From Dasypus novemcinctus (Eukaryota > Chordata > Mammalia > Cingulata > Dasypodidae), in the NCBI RefSeq assembly GCF_030445035.2, contig NC_080680.1, positions 119,252,228 through 119,316,227 of the forward strand: a DNA stretch of 64,000 bases, given 5' to 3'. Made by a program: the position numbers and the translations under genes. The notes below the pieces were generated by a model, which saw only the letters and a program-made list of their open reading frames with translations, had not been told where the DNA came from and made no database searches. Positions 12,067 through 23,564 of this stretch are shown here, piece after piece (the stretch's first letter is position 1; each line of letters starts with the position of its first letter).

Positions 12067-12150
12067 GAGCAGCAGAAACCTCTTTTGGTGCTGCTCCTGC
12101 ATTAATGCAACTTTAGCTCAATAATATGGCTCTGTACCCCCCCCCAAAAA
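12067..12150 (+). mobile_element. Tiny unidentified retroposon with TSD
   Basis: About 85 bp counting the opening 'gg' shared with the left TSD. It has a hairpin-forming 5' part (gagcagca pairing with tgctgctc across an 18-base spacer), a 'ctttagctca' phrase, a C9 run and an A8 tail. Flanked by aaagacaact at 12055-12064 and 12151-12160. It could be a truncated retrocopy of a small RNA or a SINE fragment; I recognise neither. The L1 on its left inserted later, because the L1 TSD includes this element's first two bases. Confidence 0.55.
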
Positions 12151-12160
12151 AAAGACAACT

Positions 12161-12394
12161 GCATAAAATAATTAGAAACTTGTATGCATGGGTTTATGAA
12201 TCATAAAAATGGAATTTGTATGCCAGCAATAGCACAAATAAGGGTACTTAAGCTATATGGAAGCAAAGTTTTTGTATTGAAAATGATGGTACTGATATGA
12301 ACTAGATTGTTCAAAGTTAGGATGTTAATTGTAGCCCCCAAGGAATATCACGATGAAAACAACTAAAAAAACATTAAAAGATAAAACAATTAAA
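12161..12394 (+). mobile_element. Old LINE-1 3' region, sense (continuation)
   Basis: 'gttaggatgttaattgtagc' and the following 'aactaaaaaaac' match the 3' flank of L1M-type elements. It continues the element to the left and resumes at 13029-13130 after a retrocopy insertion. Confidence 0.55.
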
Positions 12395-13009
12395 TTGGCT
12401 GCAGAAGGGCAGGGGGAGGGGTATATGCAGATGTGTTCATATTTCCATTTGAAGCTAACAGTGTGTGAGCATCTCTTGGCTATACCATAGGAAAACATTG
12501 TTAATTCAATAGAAACATATGTTCTTGCTAATAATTCAATATAGATCTGATAATGAATTTTCTTAGAAGCATTATACTTATTGTACTCTTGCTTTTGTCT
12601 CACTTTAACTTGAGCATTATTAAGGGAGCACAGTTTTGTAATTCTGCCAGTATCTATAGAGGCCTGTTGATATTTTTGTCCCCAAGAAAGGAATACATTT
12701 TTTTCCCGCTGAGATGGTGTCATATATTCTTGGTCATCACAATATCTCATGGCTTTGGGGCTGTGAGTTGGTAAATATTCATGATGTGTGATAAAGCATG
12801 ATACATTCTGTGAGATCTTGACTAGATAAAAATGTATGCTCCGTTGTGTCTATACACACACAGGACCTAAAGGTTATGTCAAACTAAACTGCTTGTGATT
12901 CTGGATGACTTTTGTGTTCTTTGCTTCTTGTGCTTTTCAGTTTTCTATATTGCACAATTAAAAGTTTGAAAAAAAATAAATGTTACTTTAAAAACCTTCA
13001 AAAAAAAAA
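12395..13009 (+). pseudogene. Processed retrocopy (3' end of an unidentified mRNA)
   Basis: A 615-bp insertion ending in A13, with AATAAA at about 12975-12980, roughly 20 bases before the tail. Flanked by a perfect 19-bp TSD aaaagataaaacaattaaa (12376-12394 and 13010-13028), the hallmark of L1-driven mRNA retroposition. The body is T-rich with many stops and reads like a 3' UTR rather than coding sequence, including 'ttgtgcttttcagttttct' near 12930. I do not recognise the parent gene. The long intact TSD implies modest age. Confidence 0.85.
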
Positions 13010-13028
13010 AAAAGATAAAACAATTAAA

Positions 13029-13340
13029 ATGAAGGAAACATAATATATATATACATTTAAGAAAAGAAGAAAGTGATCAAGGAAGAGAGGCACAAAAAAG
13101 TCTTCTTTAAGGTGCTAATTAACTAAATTAGAAATTATTCCCAACCTGTCCACCAACAAAGGTAATTTAATAGAATCTACCTTTTTTTTAACATATAATT
13201 CTTACATTAATATTTTCAAGATGACTTGTTTCCTATCAATTCAATCTCTCAAGGTAAACATTTCATTTCAGCTGGGTGCTGCCTTTGCTCAATCCTTATA
13301 CATTTCCATTTTATTTGAAAAGAGAAATCACTCCAATTAC
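13029..13340. other. End of old L1M, then unassigned sequence
   Basis: 13029-13130 is probably the A-rich remainder of the L1M split by the retrocopy. 13130-13340 shows nothing identifiable. Confidence 0.45.
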
Positions 13341-13344
13341 CTGC

Positions 13345-13800
13345 ATTAGTTTTCCATTTGCTCACAATTCTGTGAGTCAGAAATCTGAATAGGATTGAGT
13401 TTTATGCTTAGGGCTCTGCAAGTCAAAAATCAAGATGGTCACCCAGCTGGACTCTTAACTGAGGGCACTGGGGAAGAATCCATCTTCAAACACAGGTTGT
13501 TTGCAGAATCCAGTTCTTTGCTGCTGTAGGTTTGAGGTCCCCATTTCCCTAGCAGCTCTTAGCCAGGGACCACTCCACGCTCATATGGATTACCCATATT
13601 CCTTAACACATTCCTTATCACATTGCTTCCTCTATCTTCAAACCAGCAGTGACTTGTTGGGTCCTTCTCATATTTCCCTGTCTTGGGCTTCTTCAGCTGT
13701 GAGAGTCAATTCTCTGCTTCTAAACTCAGCTCACATGATGAGATTTGGCCCACCCAGATAATCTTCCTTCCAAGGAATACAAAATCAATTGGGTAGTAAC
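13345..13800 (-). mobile_element. MLT1-like MaLR LTR, antisense
   Basis: Begins 'gcattagttttccatttgct', with 'cacaattctgtgagtcagaa' near 13360. It contains antisense LTR phrases ('gaagaatccatcttcaaa', 'tcacattgcttcctctatc', 'gagatttggcccac'). This pattern is typical of reverse-oriented MLT1/MST LTRs. Ends are not sharply defined; family level only. Confidence 0.55.
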
Positions 13801-13809
13801 CCAAATTAC

Positions 13810-14139
13810 TGTATGAGTCAGCCGAAAGGGGTGCTAATGCAAAATATCAAAAATCAGTTCGTTTTTATAAAGGGTACTTATTTGGGGTAGGAGCTTACAG
13901 TACCAGGCCATAAAGAACACATTACTTCCCTCACCAAAGTCTATTGCAACATGTTGGGGCAAGATGACTGCTGACGTTTGCCAAGAGTTCAGACCTAGTC
14001 AAAGCCTTAATCATTATTTAATCAAGTAAAAGTAAAACTTCTGAATCCAATATAATCTGATATGCCCTGGAGCAACAGACCAGTTTACAAACATAATCCA
14101 CTATTTATTTTTGAAATTCACAAATACCAACCTACCACA
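13810..14139 (-). mobile_element. Solo LTR of the local MaLR-like family, antisense, internally deleted
   Basis: Same LTR as 27266-27736, reversed: 'tgtatgagtcagcc' start, 'cttatttggggtaggagctt', 'ccaggccataaag', then 'accagtttacaaacataatc'. About 140 bp is missing inside. Flanks attac (13805-13809) and actac (14140-14144) match 4 of 5, consistent with a decayed 5-bp TSD. Confidence 0.8.
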
Positions 14140-15187
14140 ACTACTTTGGCAAAATTCCCTATTCTCCATCTAACAGTATAATTATGGATATCTCCTAATA
14201 GCCACAGACCTGGGGAAATGGCAGGAATTCTTGACTTTTTCATTAAATTTCCATAGACATCGGCATCCATGTACTATGTTATTAGTTTCTGCTTAATGGC
14301 ATTAGTCAATAAAAGCAAGAACACACAAACCATTGTTGGAGCCATACAACCTTGGTTTTATTACTTTAAACTGCCATATTAGGTAACAGAAATATGTTGA
14401 ATGCAAGGATGTGAGATGGATGTGAATTTTGATTTCCAAAAATGCACTTATGATCATAGATTCATTTTTTGTACTTTGTAAGACCAAAATTACTAAAATA
14501 AGTTAAGTCCATATAAAGAAATACCAAAGCTCTGAATGTATGGAAATATTTCAAGTTGCAAATTATTCCTGTGCCAGGTAGCAGGAAGTTGCTAGCTATT
14601 TAGTGCATGGATTTATAAAGCATTTTCTAATAAAGAAGTCTAGGAGTATAAGAACTTTTTGCTTTAAAAAAAGGGGGGGGGTGCTTTCAGTGTTTTAAAA
14701 GGGATATAAGAATATCTTTTGCTTGATTTTCATTTTTTATTTTTAGCACTATATATTTTTGCATATTTAGCATAATATCTTTATATGAAACCCACAAAAC
14801 TTTACATCTAAAGGTCAGGCTTAGCTGAGAACCTTTAAGACTGTCTCTCTCCTAACCACTCAGGGACAAATATCTCACTGTCCTTTAATAAATTAAAATG
14901 GCCCCAAAACTGCAATAATCTATTTGGAAAAAAAATTGAAATAAAAAATCAGAAAAGGATTTTTTAATATAGCCTGACAAACTTGGAGAACTCACTATAT
15001 ACAGTTTACAGTGGACTTAATTTTAGGCTATGCCTGAAAGTGACTTACCTACTCAAAAAGTAACACTTGGCAATTGCAAATGGAAGGAAATTCTCTGATT
15101 AGCAAAAATGCAGACAGGAAAGGAGTAGAACGGAGAGGGATGGGGTGTTGGTTCTTCGTTTTGTTTTTTTCATTATTTGGGTGTTTG
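14140..15187. other. Unassigned AT-rich sequence
   Basis: No gene or confident repeat. Contains an A6G9 run near 14665-14680. Confidence 0.5.
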
Positions 15188-15189
15188 CT

Positions 15190-15310
15190 TGTATTAGTTA
15201 TTTGACAAATAACAAATTACCACATAAGTCAGTGTCTTAAAACAAGAACACACTTTTATTGTTCTCCTTGTAGGGAAGGGGGATGCATTCAGGCTTTGCA
15301 GCCTCCACAG
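15190..15310 (-). mobile_element. MLT1-like LTR fragment, antisense
   Basis: 'gtattagttatttgacaaat' followed by 'aacaaattaccacataagtc' and 'tgtcttaaaacaagaacaca' is the typical end of a reverse-oriented MLT1 LTR. It fades at about 15310. Confidence 0.6.
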
Positions 15311-15419
15311 CACAGTCATGCCCATGTAAAGAATGTGCCCGAGGACTGCTTTTTTACCTCAAAGTGGAAAATGATGGCTCCTGGCTGGAGTTCACTGGGG
15401 TGGGGTGGGGGGCAATGAG

Positions 15420-18130
15420 GGTGAGAGGAAAGTAGAGGAGGCAGCCAGGGCGTCTTCAAAAAGCACGCATTTCAAGCACGCGATGGCTCCTGACGCCCCC
15501 GCACCTGCTGGGACTGCTCTGTGCCTCTGCTCCTGCCTGTATTATTTTCCATGTTAAGGAAGGCTGGAGCCAGGGAACCCAGGATTTTAGGAGCCATTTC
15601 CCCCGGGCCTGGGCTTGCCCTGGGGACTGGTCCTCTTTTACCTGGTTTCAGGTTTTCTCTCTGCTCCTTGATATTTCTCTTTTTCCAAAACCAACGAAAC
15701 ACCCTCCTTAGCATACCCCCTTTCCTGTTTGGGGAACAGTGGGGTTCTCTTCCAGGTGTGGGAACATCATGGAATGAAGGGTGTCAGGGAAATCTCCAGC
15801 CTGGGCAGAGGGCCTCTACCTTGGGTCTTGGGAGTACCTCAGCCATTTTCTAAGTAGACATATTCTAAGGTGGGATACAGATGGCCCTCCTCTTTGAGGA
15901 ATGTATGGATGTAGGTAGAATGTTGTCTTATTATAATATTTCCTTTGAAGGAGGTGCTGAGAGAACTCCAGCAGCCACAGCCTTTAGAGGCTTCCATCAG
16001 CTGAGAAGCTACCAGGTCTCACTGGTCCCCCTTAGGCAGTGAGAGGCCTGAGAAGCCAACTTACCTGATCTTAGGGTCAATTCAATCTCATAAGCTTGGG
16101 GCAGGGGCTTTAGAGTCAACGCAAGGTTTCTCTGGCTGAGAAGACACCAACCAGGAGGGGTGGATTTCTGTGGCTCTTGACGGAGGAGGAACTAGCTGCA
16201 CAGTGAGAACAGTGGCAGCTAGTTGTGGTGCAAAGATGGGTGGTGGTAGAAGGCGGAAGCCCAATGCACCCCTGGGGCTTCTGGCATGGGACATGATGGG
16301 AAGGGAGTTGATGTCCTGACTGAGGACATAGTCAGGAGAAGAGGTGGGGTCGACAGGGTGAGGCCAGGGAGGGGGAGGGGGTCCAGGATATGAAGCACTC
16401 TGGTGGAAGGGAGGAAATAAAAGCACACTGTGGGCATAGAGGTGGGCAGCGGGGAGGGTGAAAATAAGGAAAGGGAGGTGGTGGGCAGGTTCAAGGCACA
16501 AGCACTCGAGTGACAAAGAGCAACCCAGAATTGAGGGTGTGTAAAGAGAAAAATGGAGGAAGAGAGGATCAAATGGGCAAGAAGTCACCTATGGCAAAGA
16601 TGAATAAGCCAGGGGCAGGGGAAATAGAAAGACGAGAAAAAAAGATACGGGGCTAGGAGAACCCTAGCGGCAGTGGTGAGGAGGTTTTCAGGGTGAGCTG
16701 GATAAGTGGGGATGGGCATGTAGGAGCCAATGCTAGGGGGAGGACTTTTGTAGCCAAGGGTAAGGCCGGTGATGGAGGTGATGGCTGTGATAGCAGGGAA
16801 TGGCCAAAGAGTGATAAGGGGAGGAGGAAAAGGATGGAAATGTGGGAGAACAGGATGGAACTAGGATGGGACAAGGAGCTTCCCCAGGCATCATCAAACC
16901 CAGCAGTGCTGCAGGGGCTGCTCACTGAGGAGCAGATGTTTCGGCCCCCAGAGGTAAGAGTGAGACAGCAGAGGTGAGACGTACACAGAGAACTCAGCCA
17001 CAGATGTTTCTCACTGGTCACTCTGCAGGTGTGGAGGGAGCCTGAAGGCCAGACCCTGGGATGCAGGAGGGGTCACAGAGGGAGCAGCTTCCTGTCCTCC
17101 AGACAGTTCCCTTCTGGCAGATGGTCATTCCAGGTAGGCAGGCATGCCCATGAATGATAGGTTATCTTCAAAATATCTGGCCAGTCCAGGGTGCTTGCAC
17201 AGGGAGCTGCATGAGAAGTAGATGTGAGACAGCAAGCTCTGTTAGGCCTGGCTGGGTAGGGTTTCCTGGTGCACCATGGCCCAACCCATTCCCTGCATCA
17301 CTGGTTTTCCAGTAGATATTTAACCCTCACCCCATGGCTTTCTTAAACATTCATTCCCGATGTGGTCCTCTCCTCTATGCACCCTAGGTGGCTCTGTGAC
17401 CCTGGACTACCCTTGGCTATGCTAAAAAGGATGAACAAGAAAGAAGGGGAAGAGATGAATCACCTTATCCAAGGAGGACACACATCCAGCTCTTCCCTGG
17501 CAAGGTCTCCACACTGGAAAAAGAAAACTAGGTTACATGTGATGATGGCAGGAACAGTATGTCACAGTTCTTTATGGAGTCTCAGAGACCAGTAGCATAT
17601 GAACTCCAAGAATGACGACATGATGCCAAAGGGTCATCAGAAACAATGTACAGGCTCACACGTGTTTTGTGTTTTAGCATTGATCAACACACTAATTAAC
17701 TCCTGTGATCCCACAAATGCCCACTGAAGTAAGCCTGAACAAATATTATTTCTTAGGAGGAATCTCAGGAGTACAATGAAACTCCTTGCCCACAGCAGGT
17801 CCCTGAATCCCTGCCTCCCAAACAAACCAAAACTTATTCCATTGCATCTCACACATGCCCCAGTCCCAGCTCCTTTCTTTCATTCCAAGGGTGGGCAGAA
17901 CAGGGATGTGAGAGTGCCCCAAGGTTTGGGTGTCTTTCCTATTACCCAGTCCTTTGGAACCTTTGCCAACTGAGAGGTACTTACTCCAACAACTGGCATC
18001 CTCAGAGACGTGCAGGTGGCATTGGCAGTCAGGGATGGTGAAAGGCTGGTTCATCCTTGGAGCAGGTGTGCAGGAGAGCAGAAGCTCACCTCTCAATGCA
18101 CCATGTTTCTCCATTTTGTCTCTGCACTGA
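15420..18130. other. GC-rich, repeat-poor block of unknown nature
   Basis: About 2.7 kb with clearly higher GC and low-order structure unlike the flanks, and with several CpGs at 15450-15500. Strand bias is strong: purine-rich on + and pyrimidine-rich on - at 16200-16880. Long frames (for example minus 16088-16588, 166 codons) are rich in Pro/Ser/Leu, as expected from such bias, and I see no domain. Donor-like sites occur: + strand at 16954 (cagag then gtaagag) and minus strand at about 17980 (ttgga then gtaagt). These are suggestive, not evidence of a gene. Confidence 0.4.
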
Positions 18131-18993
18131 TGATAAAAAACAAAAATAAGGAAGCCATGGAACCCAATTCTTGAACTCTCTTTTTTAGGAGAATTTCATC
18201 CATGTATAATGTATCCTTTGTACTTTGCCTGTTTTACACTTTTAAGTGAGATGATTGGTTTGAATAATACAAATTTGTGTGTGTGTGTGGGGGGGTGGAT
18301 ACTCTATTGACTTTTAATCAAAGTCTTTTTTTTTTGAGAAGACCCTTCTTAGGACACAGAATCTCAACGCTACAGGAGCAAGTGTGGCCTTACAAAAGGA
18401 TGCTGCTCCCTGACATCACAGCTTGGACAAGAGCATCTCATTGAGCCTTCCAGAGGCTCTGCACTGCTCTCCACATCAGCCCTACCGCATGGAACAGAGA
18501 TACTTAATGTGGGAGATGGACAGTGAGCAAGGACTCTCTTTGGCTGAATATCCGAAATTTCCTAAATATTAAAATCCATAGCCACAAATAAATGTGTTTA
18601 TGAATTTATCCTCAAGCTCTCTGCCACATTCACATGGAGGGTCTGTGAGGTCTGGATTGAAACGACTGCGCACTTCAATATTACCATCCTCTATCTGCTT
18701 GCTACATGACAGTCTCTTCTCTCCTAGAATTTTGTACCAAGGTGTCCCTCTAGGCCAACATAATGGGTTTAGAAAAGTGAGAGGTGGGACAAGAGAAAAC
18801 AGTGACTCTCTACTGTGGGCTGGTCCCAGAGTCCCTTACCTCACTGATTAATCAGTTCCACAGTCCTTGAAAGTGTGAATGTTTCCTAGGAAATACTGCT
18901 AAACCTACTGATTTATACCTGGAAGCTCTTCTGCTCTTAACTTTTGCTTCCCTGAACAGTATAAATTTGTTGTTTTGGTTTTATTGTTAACCT
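18131..18993. other. Unassigned sequence with a GT/G simple repeat
   Basis: (TG)n then G7 at about 18276-18295. No gene or transposon recognised in the rest. Confidence 0.5.
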
Positions 18994-19218
18994 CAGCTTA
19001 GAACTCGTCAACATTGTCACTGTTGACATTTTTTTTAGGTCAGACATTTCATTTTGGTGCAGGGCTATTTTTTGGAATGTCATATGCTTAGTGTCATCCT
19101 TGGCCTCTACCCACTAAATGGCAGTAGCAGCACCTCCTGTTCCCCTCATTGCAACAACCAAGACTCTGTTGTCAAGTGTTCCTTGAGGGGGCAAAATCAC
19201 ACAATTTCAGAACCACTG
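18994..19218 (-). mobile_element. MER5-like hAT DNA transposon relic
   Basis: Reads as reverse-oriented MER5A: 'actgttgacatttttttt', 'ctggcctctacccac'-like text at 19090-19113 ('ttggcctctacccactaaat'), 'caacaaccaagactctgtt', 'gagggggcaaaatcacac', then 'tttcagaaccactg'. Non-autonomous hAT-Charlie derivative, old. No matching 8-bp duplication was found. Confidence 0.75.
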
Positions 19219-19993
19219 ACTTAGATAAAAACTGTTGAACCTCAATAACTTTAAAAACAAATGATATTATTTTTATTGATTTATGTAAATATGCCTTTCA
19301 ATGTTTATCTGTGCATAGTATCTCCCCATATGAGGCAGTGAGAAAGTATAAAATGCTGAAGTAAAGCACCATATCAATTCCTGACTTTATTTTCACTCAT
19401 GCCACTGCTAATTATAGTGTATTAACCTTGGCCCAAGAAGTTCAATTCTTTTCCATCCAAATGGTAAGAATTCAACTAGCACTGACTGCACCTACCTATG
19501 CTTGTTTGTCCTGCATCAGTAGTTTTCCCATTGTCTTTTATCCCACAGAACTTCAATTTTAAGCCATATTCTTCTATCTGTTCTCCCTTTACTTCAAGAA
19601 AATCTCTCTTCCCTCTAAAATTTTAGCTTAATATGTTTAATTGATTGAAGCCTTATGCTTTAATATGACATTTCAAAATACCAGTGATTCATAGCAAATA
19701 TTTAAAATAGTGGGACTAACAAATTCACTTACATAAATCTGGGGTAATTCAGAAAAAGTATTTATGAAGTCATAATATTGTAACTACATTACATAGATTT
19801 AACCAAAATTATGATACAATTATTTTAAATGAATATCTTAGGAAAATGTTCAAGCCAAGGCATTGCTATCCACAGTTAAAAGGTCAAATTAAATGTTAAA
19901 ATTAATAAATCATAACACTTTCTGCCTCAAAGAACATTATTAAGAAAGTGAAAAGACATTCTAACATATGGGAGAAAATGTTTGGAAACCATA
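19219..19993. other. Unassigned AT-rich sequence
   Basis: No gene or repeat recognised. Confidence 0.5.
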
Positions 19994-20940
19994 TGTATTA
20001 GTCAGCCAAAGGGATGCTGATACAAAATACCAGAAATTGGTTGTTTTTTAATTTGTTTTAAATTTTTTATTTTTTATTGAAGTATATCATTCATACATGA
20101 ACATGCATGAACTGCATGAACAATAAGTATGAATAAAGATGGTGAACTTACAAAATAAACATACATAACATCACACAGGGGTCTCATACATCACCCTTCC
20201 ACCAACTCTTTGCATTGTTGTGAAACATTTGTTACAAACTTGTTATACAAGAGCATTGTCAAAATATTACTACCAACTATAGTCCTTATCTTACATTTGG
20301 TGCATTTTTCTCCCAACCCATACTATTTTTCTAAAATATATTTTTGTTACAGATATTGTGAACTTGCAAAACAATCATACAGATGTGTAGATTTCCCATA
20401 CAACTCCACGCCCTGGTAGAACATTTGTTACAGATTTATTTGGGGTAGGAGCTTACAGATACCAGGCCATAAAGCAGAAGTTACTTTCCGCACTAAAGTC
20501 TATTTTCACGTGTTGGAGCAAGATGGCTGCCAATGTCTGCAAGGATTCAGGTTACCTGGGTTCCTCTCTTCCAGGGTCTTGCTTCTCTCTGGGTCGAAGA
20601 TACCTTTCTTCCCAGGGTTTACTTCCTCCAGGGCTCATAGTTCCTCTCTTCCTGGGGCTGGCTTCTCTCTCCTCTGTGAACTTACTTCCCAGGGCTCCAG
20701 CTTAAGGCTTTAGCATCAAACTCCAACATCAAAACTCTAACTTCAAAAACCCTCAACTTTTTCCTTTGCTATGCCTTTTATCTGTGAGTTCCCACCCACC
20801 AAGGGGTGGGGACCCAACATCCTAATGACCTGGCCCAATCAAAGCCCTAATCATAACTTAATCATACCCAGGTTTGGACCAGTTTACAAACATAATCCAA
20901 TATTTATTCTTGGAATTCATAACTATGTCAAACTGGTATA
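19994..20940 (-). mobile_element. Solo LTR of the local MaLR-like family, antisense, split by an L1
   Basis: LTR parts 19994-20044 and 20433-20940 match 27266-27736 in reverse: 'tgtattagtcagccaaaggg' at the start and 'accagtttacaaacataatc' near the end. Flanks ccata (19989-19993) and ccatg (20941-20945) match 4 of 5. The LTR carries the conserved 'caagatggctgccaa' stretch. Confidence 0.85.
20045..20432 (-). mobile_element. LINE-1 3' UTR fragment inserted in the LTR
   Basis: Antisense L1 3' UTR: T-rich start, 'attgaagtatatcattcata', 'ggtctcatacatcaccctt', 'acagatattgtgaacttgc'. It breaks the host LTR between 'ccagaaattggtt' and 'atttatttggggtagg'. I could not find a clean TSD. Confidence 0.7.
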
Positions 20941-20956
20941 CCATGTATGTGTTAAG

Positions 20957-22375
20957 GGTTTAATATTCAGAATATGAAAAGAATTTCTACCATTCAACAA
21001 CAACAAAAAGATAAACAATATAATAAATGGGCAAAGGACATGAATACAATTTTTTCCAAAGAAGATGTGGTCAAACAGCACATGAAAAGATGCTGAACCA
21101 TCAGGGAAATGCAAATCCAAACCACAATGAGATACCACCTCATGCTCTCTTGAAAAAAAAAAAGAAGTAAAACACGGTAAAATAACAAGTACTGACGAGA
21201 AAGCAAAATGCTACTGCTGCTATGGAAACCAGTTTGGCAGTTCCTCAAACAGTTAAACATAGTTCTAGCCTGTGACCTGGCAATAGCAATTCTAGCTATA
21301 TACTCAGAGAACTAAAAGCAGTGGCTTTCAATTGTTGTATATATACACCAATGTTCATAACAGCATTATTCACAACTGCCAAATGACAGGAGCAAACCAA
21401 GTGTCCATTAACTGATGAAGAGAAAAACAAAATGTGGCATACATATACAATGGAAGGTTACTTAGCCATAAAAGGAATCAAGTGCTGGGACATGTAGCAA
21501 CATGGATGAATCTTGAAGATACCATGTTGAGTGAAGTAAGACAGACACAAAAGGACAGATATTGAATGATTCCACTTATGTAACCAGAACATGCAGATTC
21601 AGAGAGACAGAAAGTAAACTAGAGGTACCAGGGGCAATAAGGAGGAGAAAATGGAGCATTAAGACATAATGGGGCAGGGTCTCTGGTTTGGATGATGGAT
21701 TTTTTTTTTAGGAGATACCAGGGATTGAACCCAGGATCTCATAAATTGGAAAAAGGCACTCAACCCCTTGAACTACACCTATTCCCCTGGATGATGCGAA
21801 GATTTTGATGATGGATGGAGGTGACGGCAACACAACAGTGTGAATGAGATTAATACCACTGAAGTGAATATTTAGGAGTGGTTGAGATGGGGAATTTTAA
21901 GTTGCATATAAAAAAAAAGAGACTGAAGAGTCAATGACTATTAAATGCAATGTAGGATCCTTGACTGGATCTAGTAATGGAGGAGAAGGTAAAAAGTTGT
22001 AATATATGTATATATATATCATATGCTTTCTATCAAGGGTAAATTTCCTGAACTTAATAACTGTACCTACTGTGGTTATATAAGTGAATAACCTTGATTT
22101 TAGGAAAGTATACATGTAAGTATTAAGTGGCAAAGGAGAATGAGGTATGCAACCTACTCTGAAATGTGTAGAAAATGGATTGATAGAAGGAAAGGAAGGA
22201 AGGGAGGGAGGAAGGGACAGAAGGAGGGAAAGAGGAAGGAAAATGTTAAAACTCAGTCACCCTGGATTTCTGGGTGGGAGATATACTGGAGTTCTCTGTA
22301 TTGTTTTTGTATTATTTTGGCACCTTTCCTGTCAGTTTGAAATTATTTCAAAGTGAAAAGTTTTTAAAGAGTAAC
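20957..22375 (+). mobile_element. LINE-1 ORF2 C-terminus and 3' UTR, sense, decayed
   Basis: 'aataaatgggcaaaggacatg', 'ccaaagaagatgtggtcaaa', 'gaaatgcaaatccaaaccac', 'aatgagataccacctcatg' and 'tacttagccataaaaggaat' are diagnostic ORF2 C-terminal phrases. Then comes an L1M-type 3' UTR ('tgagtgaagtaagacagaca', 'atgattccacttatgtaacc'). Frame broken throughout. Interrupted by a SINE at 21698-21787. A GGAA-rich purine patch lies at 22185-22240. Confidence 0.8.
21698..21787 (-). mobile_element. DAS-type SINE, antisense
   Basis: On the minus strand: ggggaataggtgtagttcaa, 'ggggttgagtgcc', 'gatcctgggttcaatccctg' (intact B-box GGTTCAATCC), 'gtatctcctaaaaa'. 9-bp TSD tggatgatg at 21689-21697 and 21788-21796, in the L1 3' UTR. 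Better preserved than the copy at 9684. Confidence 0.9.
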
Positions 22376-23564
22376 TCCAAAATTGAAGACATGATGCAAA
22401 TGGTCTTTTAAAATATGGAGGTCAATAAAGAATGCAAAAGCTAAAAGTTTGAAGAGGTTGCCTCTGGGAAACTGGGCTTAGGAAGTAACTTGGGACAAGA
22501 GATGCTGGGTTTTATTGTTTTACATTTATCAGTTTTATAGAAGTATTTGCTTTCTAAACAGATTGCTCTGAAAGAAATAATTAATGTAAAAATAACAGGT
22601 ATGGGTGTTTGATTGGGACTTTATTTTAAATGTTGTATGTTAGAATAATATAATTTTTTAAAAAAGAGTTCTACTTATGATTTAAATGCAATTTAAGGAG
22701 ACCAGATACTCTGTTATACCCTCACAATGGAAAACATCCCAAGGCTATTTTATTGAGAGTGAACCTAATTTGAAAAGCACTGCTGAGTTTTCAAGAAAGT
22801 AAAGCAAGTCCTCAATGAATAACAACCACCACCACAACAAAAACATCAGCAAACAAAATGGAAATAAGCTTACAACTGAAACTCAACTGAAAAGGCCACA
22901 CCAAAACCAGGGCTGCCCTGGAAGAGTGCCCAACCCATAATCCTAGAACTTTACTGGGTATGGACCCCACTGAGAAAGAGCCTTTCGACCTGATAAGCTG
23001 GGGGCTTAACCTGAGACCACCTCCAATTATGGAGTTATCTAAGAAAGACTTATCTTCAAATGCAGAAAGGGACTTAGAAAATCCTGCATGCTGCCCAAGT
23101 GAATCAAAGTAAAACCAATCAGTTTGTGTTGGAACTTGTGGGAAATTGATAATTAATATCAATAGTGCTCCCTAATGATTTGTATCTGTAATTCTGGCAT
23201 TTGAATTACACCATACTCTCAGAATAAGAACTCCAATGTAAGAAATATCATTTAAAATGGATCAAATTTGTAGTAGTCCTAGCACCTAGAAGAAACCAAG
23301 TCAAATCAACTCAATGCATGCTCCTGAGGAGGTCTAAAGTTACAAAGTTCAAACACATAGTTCAGAGTTATATTTAACAAACAGATGAAGAAACCGTTTA
23401 CCCCAAAGCAGCAGTCAAATGAATCTACAGAAAGCAAAAAATGTGCATAAAGCATAGATATTGGACATACAAGAAGTGGTATGCAAAATAATTATGTTTA
23501 AAGTGTTTTGAAGCAATGTTCAGTTTTAAGAAGCACAATGAATTAAAACCTCTATTTTAGGCAG
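22376..23564. other. Unassigned sequence
   Basis: No gene. Parts (22800-23560) may be old L1 5' sequence but lack clear landmarks. Confidence 0.4.

Noticed and set aside
16088..16588. 166-codon minus-strand open frame in the GC-rich block
   Set aside because: Pro/Ser/Leu-rich translation from a pyrimidine-biased strand, no domain, and an overlapping second frame (16219-16572) is equally open. Treated as compositional.
13810..20940. Single provirus bounded by the antisense LTRs at 13810 and 19994
   Set aside because: Each LTR has its own 5-bp flanking duplication, and the sequence between is unrelated (GC-rich block, MER5-like element).
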